64,000 nt of DNA from positions 39,040,620 through 39,104,619 of the forward strand of contig CM043700.1 in assembly GCA_023935145.1 (NCBI GenBank), given 5' to 3'. Positions 22,839 to 33,770 of the stretch are shown here, one piece after another (position 1 is the first letter of the stretch; each line of letters opens with the position of its first letter). The position numbers and the translations under genes were made by a program. Source of the stretch: Bretschneidera sinensis (Eukaryota; Streptophyta; Magnoliopsida; Brassicales; Akaniaceae). The notes under the pieces were generated by a model, which made no database searches, was not told the origin of the DNA, and was given only the letters and a program-made list of their open reading frames with translations.

Positions 22839-24095
22839 TGTTGACCCTCACTTATATTTTAATGATGACCAAACATAACTCTTATTATACTAACGATGCT
22901 ATCTAAGTGTATTAAGCAATAAGAGCATTCAACTAAGGAATAAGGTGCAAGAACTCGACCCGAATCAAACATCAAATGAAAACAGTAAAACTAGTATAGG
23001 TCTAAGGTATTGAAACAAGTTATAAGTCTCACTTGTTCAGGTAATTAGCTTGTCCAATGGCTCTTTTTGAAAAGGTATTTTAACATAACCTTTTAAACAA
23101 ATGTTTTTAAAGTTAAAATCTATTCAACACATGAAAACTGGGTTGTTAAAGCAACCCAGTCGACTGGGTACTTATACCAATATTCTGGTATAAAGGTCAG
23201 TATGTTCCCAGTCGACTGGATGCTTCATACCAGTCGACTGGTGTTTTGGTCAGAGATTTCCCAGTTGACTGGTAAGACATATCCAGTCGACTGGTAATCT
23301 GGGCAGAAAGTTCCCAGTCGACTAGTAAGATATACCCAGTCGACTGGTACCTTCAACAGCCTTAATGATGTGATTTTTAAAGAGAACCCAGTCGACTGGT
23401 AGTTCAAAAAATATAGTCGTTAGGACGCGAGATTTCAGTACAAATTGTACCAAAATAGACAAAATCAGTTACAAACGGGCATATTACATCAAGGCTATAT
23501 AAACCCACTCTATTAAGTATTTAAAAATAGAGTATTACATATTCAAACAAGTTTTTACTCATTGATACTCAAAAAGCTTTGAAAAATTGATTGTTGAGTC
23601 ATTCTTCAAGTTTTACCTAGAAAGAGAGATATTATTCAGTTATATAAGCTTCCATTATTGTCTCTCTACTGTTTTCTTTACAGTATTTATTGTAAAAGGA
23701 TTTGCTTCCAAAAGGAAAGGATTTTCTTCCGAAAGGAAAGGGTTTTTTGCTTCCGAGAGGAAGAGGTTTTTGCTTCTGAGAGGAAGGGGTTTGCTTCCAA
23801 GAGGAAGGGGTTTTAAGGTTTGTGCAACACCCGTGAAGTTGCACGACTAAGTTTCTTAGTGGAGTACTTCAAGGAGGTTCCTTGAAGAGAGTGGATGTAG
23901 GGTCGGAATGATTCTGATATTGCCGAACCACTATAAACTGAGTTTGCATCCTCTATTCCTTAATCTCTTTATTTACAGCACATATTACTTATTATATGCT
24001 TGTTGTGTTATCTGTTTTATAAAGTTGTGTTTTAATCAGCAAAAAATTTTAAAACCCAATTCACCCCTCCTCTTGGGTTGAAACCTCAGTCTACA
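22839..24095 (+). repeat. SIRE 5' LTR (1257 bp, inverted orientation)
   Basis: It starts TGTTGACCCTCAC and ends CTCAGTCTACA, matching the reverse complement of 2338-3541. Eight copies of the CCAGTCGACTGG palindrome lie at 23155-23402. A run of AAAGGATTTTCTTCCGAAAG-type repeats lies at about 23695-23815. The primer site TGGTATCAGAGCC follows at 24098-24110. Confidence 0.92.
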
Positions 24096-24150
24096 ATTGG
24101 TATCAGAGCCTCGTTCTCAATTTTAGGCTTAATATCATTAAGTTGATCTG

Positions 24151-24728
24151 ATGGCAGCAAATAGCTATTCTGAGGGACACTTATATACTAGGCCTCCCTT
24201 GTTCAGTGGCTCCAACTATAACTATTGAAAAAACAGGATGAAAATCTTTGTCGAAGGACAAGATTATAATCTATGGAGAGTCATTGAAGAGGGACCTAGA
24301 ATTCCATAAAAGAAAATCACTATTGGAGAAATCAATCATACAATGCCTAAACTCAAAACTGAGTATAATGAGGAGGATTATAGAATAATGTCTTTCAATA
24401 GTAGAGCAACAAGTATTTCACATTGTGCTTTAGATATATCTGAATACAATAAAATCTCTGCATGTGTTTCAGCTAAGGAAATATGGGATAAATTACAAGT
24501 TACATTTGAAGGAACTAGTGAGGTTAAAAAAATAAAAAATCTATATGCTAGTATCTAAATATGAATCTTTTAGAATGTCTCCTAATGAAACAATTTCTTA
24601 AATGCACTCACGTTTCACAACTATTGTTAATGGTTTGAAGCTTCTTGGAGGAATATTGAGGAATTTGAATTAACAAGAAAAATCTTAAGGTATTTGCCAT
24701 CCACTTGGAAAGCAAAGAAGACTGCATC
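24151..24728 (+). pseudogene. SIRE gag N-terminus (inverted)
   Basis: Begins with an ATG about 40 bp after the primer site. Readable words are RPPLFSGSNYNY, IWDKLQVTFEGT and, after a frame break near 24558, FTTIVNGLKLLG and LRYLPSTWKAKKTA. This is the UBN2-type gag domain of copia elements. A stop replaces a codon after NYNY and others follow. It breaks off at about 24728, where the minus-strand copia A integrase begins. Confidence 0.83.
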
Positions 24729-26493
24729 GGTTTTTACAACCATTCTATGTCTTAGAATCCTATTTAACTCACAGAATTTATCAAAATCCTTATTAAAAAA
24801 TTCTAATCTATTATTGGATCTTAAAACCTTAACTACCTTACTCGTTTGAGTTTCCAGCAACTTTTTCCACACCACAAACTTATTCAAAGCATTTGGTTTA
24901 TTTTTAAGCAAATAAACCCAAACCTTTCTAGAATAATCATCAATTAAAGAAAGAAAGTAAAGATTACCTCCTTGTGTTGGTGTTCTTGCTGGCCCCCAAA
25001 GATCGGCATGAATGTAGTCAAGAATGCCCTTTGATTTGTGCACTCCGGTGTTGAAGCTGACCCGATGTTGCTTCCCAAGAATGCAACTCTCGCAGAAATC
25101 AAGTTTCTCTACCTTGTCACCATCAAATAAACCATCATTGCTGAGAACTTGCAGCCCTTTTTCGTTCATGTATCCCAAGCGATTGTGCTAAAGAACTGCC
25201 TTATCCATTTCAGCCATCAAGCTTGCTGCTTGATCCTTGATGTCCATCTCTTCAATCATCTTATAGAGACCATCCTTTATTGCTGCTTTGATCACTACCA
25301 AAGATCCCTTGATTACCTTGATGTTTCTTCCCTCTACTTTGTATGTGTACCCCATGGAATCTAGCAACCCCAATGAGATTAGATTTCTTCTCAAATCCGA
25401 AAGATATCTCACATTCTGCAGCAACCTTGTAACTCCATCAAACATCCTCAATTGGATGTCTCCCATGCTCTTCACTTAGTAAGAAGTATCATTCCCCAAG
25501 AAGACCTTTCCTTCATTGGTTTCCTTGAAATTCTTGAACCAATCCCGATGACGACACATGTGATAAGTGCACTCGAAATCCAATCTCCATTTCTAGCCAC
25601 CTTGCCCCTTGATCACATTTGAGCACACAACAAGAACATCATTATCTTGTTGTTCTCCCTTGGTAACCGAAGCCTCTCCATTGTTGGTATGACTTCTTCT
25701 TTTCTCATCTCTCATCATCTTCCTACAATCTTTCTTGAAATGACCATCCTTACTGCAATAATAGCATCACTTTCCTCCAAATTTCAGGTTGGAATGCGAT
25801 CTTCCATGGCCTTGACCTCTACCCTTTGATTTGTCCCGGTAGTTGCCATAGATGTTACTGTCATTCCGAGTTGTTGGCCTTTCTCTAACAAACAGCTCTT
25901 TTCCACTTGATCTTTCCTTCATCTTGGCTTTGAAATCATGAGCCCTTATAGCATTAATCACAATTTCCTTGGTTAGTGTATCTCTTCTATATTCAATAGC
26001 ATTAATCAAGCTTTCAAAACAATCAGGAAGAGAATTCAACAATGTAACAGCCAATTGTTCATCCGAGAATGTTATACTACAACTAGTTAAATCTTGCGCT
26101 GGTTTATTAAACACATCAAGATTATCTTGCAACTCTTTATTAGGATCCATTTTAAAAGTAAAGATTCATTTTAGAAGATAAATCTTATTAGGGAGAGTGT
26201 TGGTAAGAAATAACTCATATAGTTTCTTCTAAATGGCAACTGGATCTTCTGAGTCTCTGCACTCCCTTGTCACACTATCTGACATGTGCAGAAAGATGGT
26301 GTTGTACACCATCTTCTTCATCTCATTCTGCTGGAGCTTCGTGATACTTGCTGGAAAATCGTCATCTTCTCCAATATCCAAGTCCACATTTTGTTGCATA
26401 AGAACTGCATCTTCCAAAGGGCAAAGTCTCCCTTTCCATCAAACTTCTCAACAATGAAGTTTGAACCCATATTGCAGGAAAAATCCCAAGATT
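24729..26493 (-). pseudogene. Copia A gag, protease and integrase N-terminal half
   Basis: The minus-strand frames start at the MGSNFIVEKFDGKGDF gag word (about 26493). They continue through the gag domain (26417-25767; MSDSVTRECRDSEDPVAIW, YRRDTLTKEIVINAI) to a zinc knuckle CYYCSKDGHFKKDC near 25770-25725. The protease site, normally DSG or DSA, reads LDFECTYHMC near 25560, so the Ser-Gly pair is lost. GAG-pre-integrase words and the integrase core (LHADLWGPA-like IHADLWGP, IDDYSRKVWVYLL) run from 25475 to 24729. Stops occur before the knuckle and before the protease. The rest lies in the inverted segment. Confidence 0.85.
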
Positions 26494-26707
26494 TATACAG
26501 CACCCACAATTGTTTTCCAAACTATTTTCTCCAAATTCTAAACCTCAGGAACCAGATCAAATCTTGATCCCAATACCGTTCTTGAATCCCTCAAGAACCC
26601 GATCAGATCTTGATCCCAGCATCATTCTTGAATCTCCCAAGAAGTTTCCTTTGATTCTTGGAGCCTTGCTCCGGTACCCCCTGTTCAGCTCTGATACCAT
26701 TGTTCTA

Positions 26708-26719
26708 GCTCTGATACCA
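26708..26719 (-). promoter_or_regulatory. Copia A primer-binding site
   Basis: GCTCTGATACCA on the plus strand (TGGTATCAGAGC on the minus) lies one base from the LTR start at 26721. The sequence GCTCTGATACCA also occurs at 26689-26700, so the site is duplicated in tandem about 19 bp apart. Confidence 0.85.
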
Positions 26720-26720
26720 C

Positions 26721-27609
26721 TGTTGAAAATCACCTTGAGGAAACTCAGGTGGTGACCTTCAAACATATCCAAATCTAGAATGACTTGGACATAATAGAAT
26801 CAAACCGTAAAAGAGAAAACACAAGAAATTGTTATCCAGGTTCGGCAAATGCCTATGCCCCTATGAGCTCTTTCGAGCTATCTGCACTAAATCAATGGAG
26901 TTCTTACAATTATAGCAACACCTCCTCAAGAACCCTTTTGTTCTTGATGAATGAAAGAAGAGAAAAGAAAGAGATAAGAACTAAGTGTTTCCCTTGAATT
27001 TTCCCTAAGAAAATTCCAATTACAAAGCCCTTGAACCCTACTTCTTGAATACTTTCTCTCACTTGTGACACCTCTGAAGATTTGAGAGTCTATCTCTCTC
27101 AACACTATCCACTCTTGGAATGAGATCTCTTCTTGTATCTCTCTTGTGTTTTGTGTCTTTGCACTCTCACACACTTGTAATTGATATGATGTGTTATTGC
27201 TCCTAGATGATCCTTTATATAGAGCAACAACTTCTTTAACCAATCTTGAAGAAAATCCTAACCCTTAGATCTTGAGGACCAAACAATCATGGCCCTCTAA
27301 GTGATCCTGTGCGTTTTAATCAAGTCCCACGCACCATCTCAAAGTGCTGAATATAAGGTGTCAGGTGTGCCTGGCACCGTGGCCCAGAACAGGGCAGGTT
27401 GCGGCACACACCAGGGCAGAAAACTTTCATGTGTTGGTGGCTGCGGCGCAAAAGGCCTGGGCCATGGCACACACCAGCCTGTGCTGCGACGCCACCTAGA
27501 GGAGGAACTTTTCTACCTTTCTGGAGGCCGCGGCGCCCAAACCTGTGCCGCGGTGCCAAAGGCTGCTGAAGCCTCATCTTCCATCATTTTAATTCTTAGA
27601 CAAATCCCA

Positions 27610-27612
<3 letters not shown>
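26721..27612 (-). repeat. Copia A 5' LTR (892 bp)
   Basis: TGTTGAAAATCACC...CAAATCCCAACA. A TATATAGAGCAACAAC stretch near 27217 could contain the promoter TATA box on either strand. The block 27350-27560, near the U3 end, is GC-rich (GCGGCGC, CCGCGG) within an AT-rich LTR. It matches 1491-2337 plus 22789-22838. Confidence 0.92.
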
Positions 27613-27651
<39 letters not shown>

Positions 27652-28042
27652 ATGGGATTATTGGTTTTTATTTTATTAAATATCAAAATTTCATTTTTTA
27701 TTGCATAAATTCAATTTGAATAATCTGAATAATTTGTTTTTATTTCATTAAATATTAAAATTTAATCAATTCCTTTTTAACTAAGCAGTTATCTTCGTAA
27801 TTCTTTATATAAAATATTTGAATTCGATCTTTTTCGTCAATAATATATATATATTGATGGGATTATTGGTTTTTATTTTATTAAATATCAAAATTTTATT
27901 TTTTATTGCATAAATTCAATTTGAATTATCTGAATAATTGGTTTTTATTTCATTAAATATTAAAATTTAATCAATTCCTTTTTGACTAAGTAGTTATCTT
28001 CATAATTCTTTATATAAAAGATTTGAATTTGATCTTTTTCGT

Positions 28043-28089
<47 letters not shown>
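27613..28089. repeat. ~200-bp AT-rich tandem units 3 and 4, with (AT)n tracts
   Basis: Continuation of the array at 1036-1489. Units start GATGGGATTATTGG at 27651 and 27856, separated and followed by (AT)n. The copia A insertion therefore fell into the AT run between units 2 and 3. Confidence 0.88.
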
Positions 28090-28091
<2 letters not shown>

Positions 28092-28465
28092 AAATTTAGA
28101 TTTTTTCGTTTATAAAAATCTACATTTCAGGCATGTTTGTCCGTACCTCTTATGGTAGATTTCTTTTCTTTTGTTTCCATTTCCTTCCATTATCATTTTT
28201 ATTATATCTTTAATTCCTCATAGTTTAGGTACGAGAGGAGGAAAAAAAAAGAGAGAAGAAACAGAAATCTAAGGCTATGTTTGGATTGAATTTTTAGAAA
28301 TCCTTTTTAATTTTCAAAACTTAAAAACACTTTAAAAAAACCGACTAATATGTTTGACTAACAATTTTAGAAATCAATTTTTTAAAATTCAGCTTTCAAA
28401 CATTAATTTTAAAATTTTAAAATTCAGTTTTCAAATATTTATTTTAAAAAACTCAAAACGAAGTT
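28090..28465. other. Unassigned AT-rich sequence
   Basis: No coding signal. A segment beginning CTATGTTTGGATTGAATTTT (about 28275) with repeated TTTTCAAA and TTAAAAA words resembles the ends of small non-autonomous transposons common in plant DNA, but I could not define matching ends. Confidence 0.35.
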
Positions 28466-28479
28466 TTTGATTTTCATTT

Positions 28480-30245
28480 TTTTAAGCCTAAAACACGACT
28501 CTCAGTTCTCTGGTCTCTTCTATTTTCTCACTATCGCGTCTCTCTGCTCTCTTCACTCAATCGCGTCTCTCTGCCTTCTCTCTCATCTGCGTCCCCGGTT
28601 CTCTCATTTACCATTTCTCACGCCCGTCATCCTTTTCCTCCTCTCGTCTCTCTCACGATCGTCATCCTTGACTGCTCACCCCGCCACTGTCATGCTGCTC
28701 TGTCGCTTTTGTCTCTTGTAAGCCAATTTCTTTACTTCCATTATTATACATTCATTTACAGATGTCAACAAAGAGAATCTGATATATATATATATATCAG
28801 ATTTGGGATCGATCTTCAACATCAAGGTTTGTTAATCAGTTTTCGTTTTCATATTTCTCTTTCTGTGGTAGTTTTCGTTTCAAATCTGATGTAGATTTGA
28901 TTGGATTGATTTAATTGATGTCGATTTTACTAGTATTCTAACTTGTTGCCGAGAATATTGAGGAAAATGCGAGTGGGAATTTTTTCTTTTTCAGAGTAAA
29001 ATTTCTGAATAGTTTTTTTGTGTGTATGATTTAGTGTAAGAATTGGATTTAAGGTTATCACTTGTGTTAATTTTTAGTGGGTTTCATTGGTTATTCTGTT
29101 TGGCTAGCAAGGAACTCGCTTAAAGGAGCAACAGAAAAATTCTTTGTTTCAATATTTTGTTATATTTTCTCTGATTTGATGTCGAAGAACTGAATTTGAG
29201 ACTCTTATTTGTGTTAATTTGTAGTGCATTTCATTGATTATTTTGTTTGGTTGCTGAGAAACTGAGAGAAATTAACTTGATTGACTCAATTTAGTGAAAT
29301 TTTTGCTTGATTGGGTTCTGATTACGGCGGAATCTGGGATTTAAGTTTTTAAGCTCCATTCTTTGCTATATTTTTTTTTTTTTTTCAGTTATTGGAAGAT
29401 GAATGTGTAGATTTTTCCCATATTTACGAAGCAATTTTGAGTATAGTGAATGCTTGTTGAGGGAGACAATCTGATTCTCAATTTCTTTTGCAGATCCTGG
29501 TTTTCACTTTAGCTTTTTGGAAAGGAGCTTGCTTTTGAAGTGGAAGAATAAAAAAAAAGGCAGATTCTTTTTACTCTTTTGTTCCATTTAGGAATGCCTA
29601 GATCTGGTTGATATTGAATAAGCATTTCCATCCATTGTTCACATCTGTATTGAAGAGAAGCAAGTGGCAATGGAATCAGAATGAGCAACTGGGGTATGTA
29701 CCAAAATTAATTTGGCTGTAGGTTATGTTTTGCCTGATTTGGTTTCTATGATTTGAATGTGTTTGCCCAATTCTAGGTTTCCAAATAATGGAAGAATGTT
29801 ACTAGCTTGTTTCTTTTCTTTTTTAATCTGTCCAAAGCAAGCATAATAAGACATCAAATTCATTCATAGCATGGATTTTGACTATTTTGAACATTTTTCT
29901 CTAAAATGCGTGCATGTAGGCGTGCATGCATGCCATAGATATTCGGTTGGATGTGTTTGCATGGTTTAAATTGTTTTGCTGGTGGATTTGGATTGATAAA
30001 ATAACTGTCAAGTTACCGAACTTTGTGAGCCGTAATCCTTTATTTCTCAGACAAGTCCATGAGGAACCTGGGTGGTCAGGTTTGCCAGATCTGTGGTAAC
30101 AATGTTGGCAAAACTGCAGATGGTGATCCATTTGTGGCTTGAAATATTTGTGCATTTCCCATTTGTAGGCCATGCTACGAGTATGAGAGAAAGGATGGGA
30201 ATCAGTCCTGTCCTCAATACAAAACCAAATACAAGAGGCACAAAG
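28480..30245 (+). pseudogene. CESA: Cellulose synthase (CESA3-like) pseudogene, 5' end only
   Basis: CESA proteins are the catalytic subunits of the plasma-membrane cellulose synthase complex and begin with a RING-like zinc finger. A pyrimidine-rich leader (about 28480-28718) ends in a GTAAG donor; an exon resumes after CAG at 29494. The start codon at 29670 gives MESE and then TGA where a Gly codon is expected, and splicing after 29693 also leaves the frame off by one. The next exon (30051-30245) encodes the finger: NLGGQVCQICGNNVGKTADG, then [20 protein letters not shown]. One zinc-ligand Cys codon is TGA (FVAC to FVA-stop) and CPQC is CPQY. The MESE start and wording resemble CESA3. All downstream exons are absent; a pararetroviral element begins within the following intron. 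Confidence 0.88.
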
Positions 30246-30269
30246 GTATTTTCTATTGTATTCCACATT

Positions 30270-30282
30270 TGGTATCAGAGCC
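30270..30282 (+). promoter_or_regulatory. Pararetroviral initiator-Met primer-binding site
   Basis: TGGTATCAGAGCC, complementary to the 3' end of initiator tRNA-Met. In caulimovirids this site marks the origin of minus-strand DNA synthesis and the conventional start of the genome map. It lies 230 bp upstream of the first viral ORF and 25 bp after the CESA splice donor. Confidence 0.8.
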
Positions 30283-30499
30283 ATGTTTGCATTTCTCTAG
30301 ATACTCTGTTCATCTTTATTATCTGTTGTATTGCTTTTTATCATCTGTTTTGTTGGGTTTGGTTTTTGGTAAGGCCGTTGGTCAACCTTTTTTTTACTAT
30401 TGGTCAGTCCGTTGTTAGGATGGTCCTAGTAGATGGTCCCGACAGGAAATATCCCGCATAGAACAGTTTGCTATTAAGCTTTATCTTCATATACTGCTC

Positions 30500-31584
30500 A
30501 TGAATAGGTTATTTAGAAGACGCCGGCAGGGTGATGATTCATCCGTGTCCGGTTCAAATACATCATCCCCTCCTAGATATGATGATCAAATATATCATAC
30601 TATTCAAAATCCCAACAGTGCTACAAACAGTCAAGAGATCAATATTGCCAAGATTGAGCAAGATCTGCTCAACAGGCATATACCCAAACAAAATATAAAT
30701 AGAATATATCAAATAGGAACTTTTGACTTCAAATCCGATTATTCAATCAAAACTACAAAAGAAACTTATTCTATTAATAGAGAATACGAAAGTGTTAAAT
30801 TACTTTCATTACCCTCAATTCAAAAACATAAACAAGAAGGTTTTAGATATTTACATCTAGGACTGGTTTAAATAGCCATTAAACCTTTACATCGTTTAGG
30901 TATTGATACACTTGTATTACTGATTTTAAGAGATGATAGACATCTTAATTTTACAAATTCATTATTATCCTTAGTAGAATCAAATTTACATAATGGTCCT
31001 GTATATTTCAATTGTTACCTAAACTTTTCTATAGACCTTTACGATCCTCATTTAATTGATACTCTAACATTAGATATTCAATTAAAAGGATTAAATATCA
31101 AATCAGGTGCTAGAAACCTGAATTTAATACATAAAATTATAAAGTTATGACTACAAAAATTAATCCCAAAGCCCTTCTCAAGACCAAACCAGGAGAAACC
31201 TTGCTCCTCAAAGCCAATGCATTTCATGCTAATACTATTACACGCAAACTTTTGAAATGGGATCAAATCACTGTTCCTGATCATTGGAAGTTTGAAGCTT
31301 TATGTCCTTCAAAAGCTATCACCAAGTCCAATGTATCTCAAATTGATGAACATAGAGATGGCAGTGTGGTTATAAGATTTAAACCTAATGATTCCCCACA
31401 GCTCTCTAGAACTTCTAGTTCCAGAAGAATTCGGACTCCACTCTACGATGACTCTCAAATTATTCCACCTAGATATAGTTTTGATGTTTCATCTAGAAAC
31501 TCCAAGAAAAATTTATTAGGAGTCAATTTTGACCCCATCATACCCAGGGGTTCTATGAAACAGATTCCTTCAAATCAGCTGTAG
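30500..31584 (+). pseudogene. Pararetroviral movement-protein region (broken)
   Basis: The first frame (30500-30871) has a basic N-terminus (RLFRRRRQG) and ends at a stop inside the conserved region. The same frame continues to about 31146 with words typical of the 30K movement-protein core of Caulimoviridae (NGPVYFNCYLNF, SLVESNL). A second open frame, 31147-31584, carries the C-terminal part after a frameshift. Such proteins enlarge plasmodesmata for cell-to-cell spread. The internal stop and the frameshift make this copy non-functional. Confidence 0.78.
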
Positions 31585-32690
31585 ATCAATCTCAAATAGG
31601 AGAACCATCCAAAAAAAAAAATGGACATTCTCCAACCCACTCTGATATGTATGATCATGAACTTAATGTTATCATGAGTTCTGATTTTGAAATAGATAAA
31701 ATCATGCTAAAAAAAGATTTTTGATCTTTAGAAAATAAAGCCAAAACTGATTGGTTTATGACAAACTTTTCTAATGAATCAAGATCTCAGATATGAACTG
31801 AATTGTTTGATCATATGAAAGAAATCCAATGCAACATACATTTCTTTGATTTCTTTGAAATACACACATTCAATAATAAAATTTATAATCCTTTTGCCTC
31901 TAATTATCTTGATTTAGAAATAAAAAAAAACAAAGAAATAGATGTTATTACCCAACTTGATCAATTATGGACAACAAAAAATGATAAAAAAAATATCATC
32001 TGTTCATCCACCTCTACAAAAAAATTGCCTTTAAGCTCCCCCATTATTCATCTGCCATAGTAGCATCACCATTTAAACAAGCTATTGGCCCTGATGACTG
32101 CCCTGTACTAAATAAAGATATTCAAAATATTTATTCTCAGAATAATTTTACCAATCAAAATCTTCACACTTTTCAAATCAACTTAACTCCATAGCTACTT
32201 CCATCGATTCCATTGATGAGAAGGTAAGTGTTTCAGCTCCAAAAAACCCTGGGGGAGGAGGATTCCTGCCCATTATTCAAAAACGTATCCAACCTCATTT
32301 ATCCCAACCTATTTTTACACCTATTAGTATTGAAAAGAAAATTTTAATTAAACTCGATAATTCTGATAATATTCTAAAATCAATAAATGAAAAATTAAAA
32401 GGGTTATCTCTTACATCTGAAGGACCCTCAAACAACATTAATGTCATAGAAAAAGATATTATCAATGAAATTAAAGAATCAAACGATATTAATAAAATAT
32501 ATCGAAGAAATTATTACAATGTGTCATTCCCAAAAACTAGGAATTATTACCCTAGACCAACACTTCCTGACTTACAATTTGAAGAAAGAGTCGGTTTTGC
32601 TACCCAAGCAAGATATGACAATGGCTCAATACACAAATGGAATATTGATGGAGCAAGTGAACATACAATCATCAATACCCTCCAGATGTA
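31585..32690 (+). pseudogene. Pararetroviral polyprotein N-terminus and coat-protein part (truncated)
   Basis: A patchwork of open segments (31803-32060 and about 32220-32690) rich in Asn, Ile and Lys. The second part holds the words NYYPRPTLPDLQFEER and YDNGSIHKWNIDG, characteristic of the coat-protein region of endogenous petuvirus/florendovirus-like elements. It stops abruptly at about 32685, where the sequence jumps to RNase H. The zinc finger, protease and RT that normally lie between are missing. Confidence 0.72.
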
Positions 32691-33106
32691 AAAATCATTA
32701 TTCAAACTGATGCCTCAGACATAGGCTATAGAGGCATTCTCAAATAAATTCTTCCCCAGAAGACCAATGAACAAATTGTCAGATTTCATTCTGGTATATG
32801 GCTTGGTGCTCAAAAAAATTATTCTACCATCAAAAAAGAAATTTTAGCAATCGTTTTATGCATCTCAAAATTTCAAGATAATTTATATAACAAAACCTTT
32901 TTATTAAAAGTTGATTGCAAATCGGCAAAAGAAATTTTACAAAAAGATGTTCAAAATCTTATTTCAAAACAAATATTTGCCATATGGCAGGCGATATTGA
33001 ATGCATTCGATTTTGATATCGAATACATAAAAGGAGAGCATAATTCCTTGTCTGACTTCCTCACACGGGAATTTTTGCAAGAATCAAACACATCAAGAAA
33101 AGCATG
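32685..33106 (+). pseudogene. Pararetroviral RNase H domain
   Basis: The frame begins just after the deletion joint with a TDASDIGY word (active-site Asp). It has one stop soon after, then continues with VDCKSAKEIL, SKQIFAIWQAIL, FDFDIEYIKGEHNSL and DFLTREFLQ to a stop near 33106. These words identify Caulimoviridae RNase H. The RT domain that should precede it is absent. Confidence 0.83.
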
Positions 33107-33770
33107 AGTTCTTCAAATCAAAAAGGAAAGCAAAAGGTGCCTGCACCTTCATCAAAACCCCAAAGCCTGAATGATTATACCACAAAAATCCAAATTCTAG
33201 GTCATCAACCAACCGCAGAGGCCAAATAGATTCACATCTTTGGGAAAGCTCCCAAATTTATCTAAATTCCCAAATTTATTCTGCCAATCATCTGCTCAAA
33301 CACTTTCCTCCCAAACATCCACCCCTCATATCAGCCAATATATCCAAAAGCCACACCAAGAATATATCAGATGCACATGCATCGAGAGACCTACAAATAA
33401 TCTTGATTTTATTAATAAATATCTTTATACTAACAAGATTTTCCCTGCAGGTTTTCATTATATTCCAGAAGACTCAAAAAGGACCCAAAAGTTCTATGAA
33501 CTTATATTGATTGACACCAAATCAATGGAAATTACTCATACCAAAGATTCATCCGATCCCAATATCATTACTTATTCAAAATGTAAAATCCTCAAAATTG
33601 TTTCCCCAGACAAAATTAATGATCACTATCAGCCAAAAACCTTTTCCATACCATTTGTTCCACCCACCTATAATTACCATAATTATCAGATGGCATGGTA
33701 CAATATATTTTTTATCAGGCCCAAATCCCATTCCTGGTTTATCTTTTTCGACAAAAAGTTTTTTATAAAA
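33104..33770 (+). pseudogene. Pararetroviral C-terminal ORF remnant
   Basis: Starts with a short basic, Lys/Pro/Ser-rich segment overlapping the RNase H stop, then breaks. The frame 33240-33768 contains NKIFPAGFHYIPEDSKRTQ and MAWYNIFFIRPKSHSWFIFF. This region accompanies caulimovirid-like sequences in plant genomes, but its function is unknown to me. The ORF as read runs on into antisense DUF789 sequence after about 33775 and has no biological meaning there. Confidence 0.6.

Larger units (their letters stand above)
2338..24728 (-). mobile_element. SIRE/Maximus-like Ty1-copia element nested in copia A (split and partly inverted)
   Basis: The second level of the nest. Its pieces are 2338-4486, 14237-20449 (both minus) and 22839-24728 (now plus after inversion). 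The 3' LTR is 2338-3541 with a polypurine tract at 3542-3556; the 5' LTR is 22839-24095 with an initiator-Met primer site at 24098-24110. It entered the copia A 3' LTR with the perfect duplication AGCAG/CTGCT (22834-22838 and 2333-2337). The order gag (long, coiled-coil, one zinc knuckle), protease, integrase, RT, RNase H, repeat-rich spacer and env-like ORF is typical of the SIRE lineage. Many stops and frameshifts show that it is dead. Confidence 0.88.
20449..24728. other. ~4.28-kb inverted segment
   Basis: At the left edge SIRE gag (minus) stops and copia A integrase (plus) begins with the PQQNGV motif. At the right edge SIRE gag (plus) stops at AKKTA and copia A integrase (minus) begins at VVKT. 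In Ty1-copia integrases VVKT is normally followed directly by PQQNG, and in SIRE gag AKKTAI is followed by the ...KDL words found left of 20449. Reversing the segment would restore both proteins' continuity and the order of both elements. The breakpoints share only a few bases (CTC). Confidence 0.9.
1491..27612 (-). mobile_element. Copia A: Ty1-copia LTR retrotransposon, host of the nested cluster
   Basis: The outermost element of the nest, in minus orientation. The 5' LTR is 26721-27612 (892 bp, TGTTG...CAACA). The primer site complementary to initiator tRNA-Met (TGGTATCAGAGC on the minus strand) is at 26708-26719. Gag, protease and the first part of integrase run from about 26493 to 24729. 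The rest of integrase, reverse transcriptase and RNase H lies on the opposite strand at 20450-22788 because of a later inversion. The 3' LTR is split into 22789-22838 and 1491-2337 by the SIRE insertion; the two parts minus the 5-bp duplication also total 892 bp. No clear target duplication is visible, because the element sits in (AT)n. Zinc knuckle and gag style suggest the Tork/TAR group, tentatively. Confidence 0.88.

Noticed and set aside
28275..28465. MITE beginning CTATGTTTGGATTG
   Set aside because: The wording is suggestive, but no matching inverted end or target duplication could be found.
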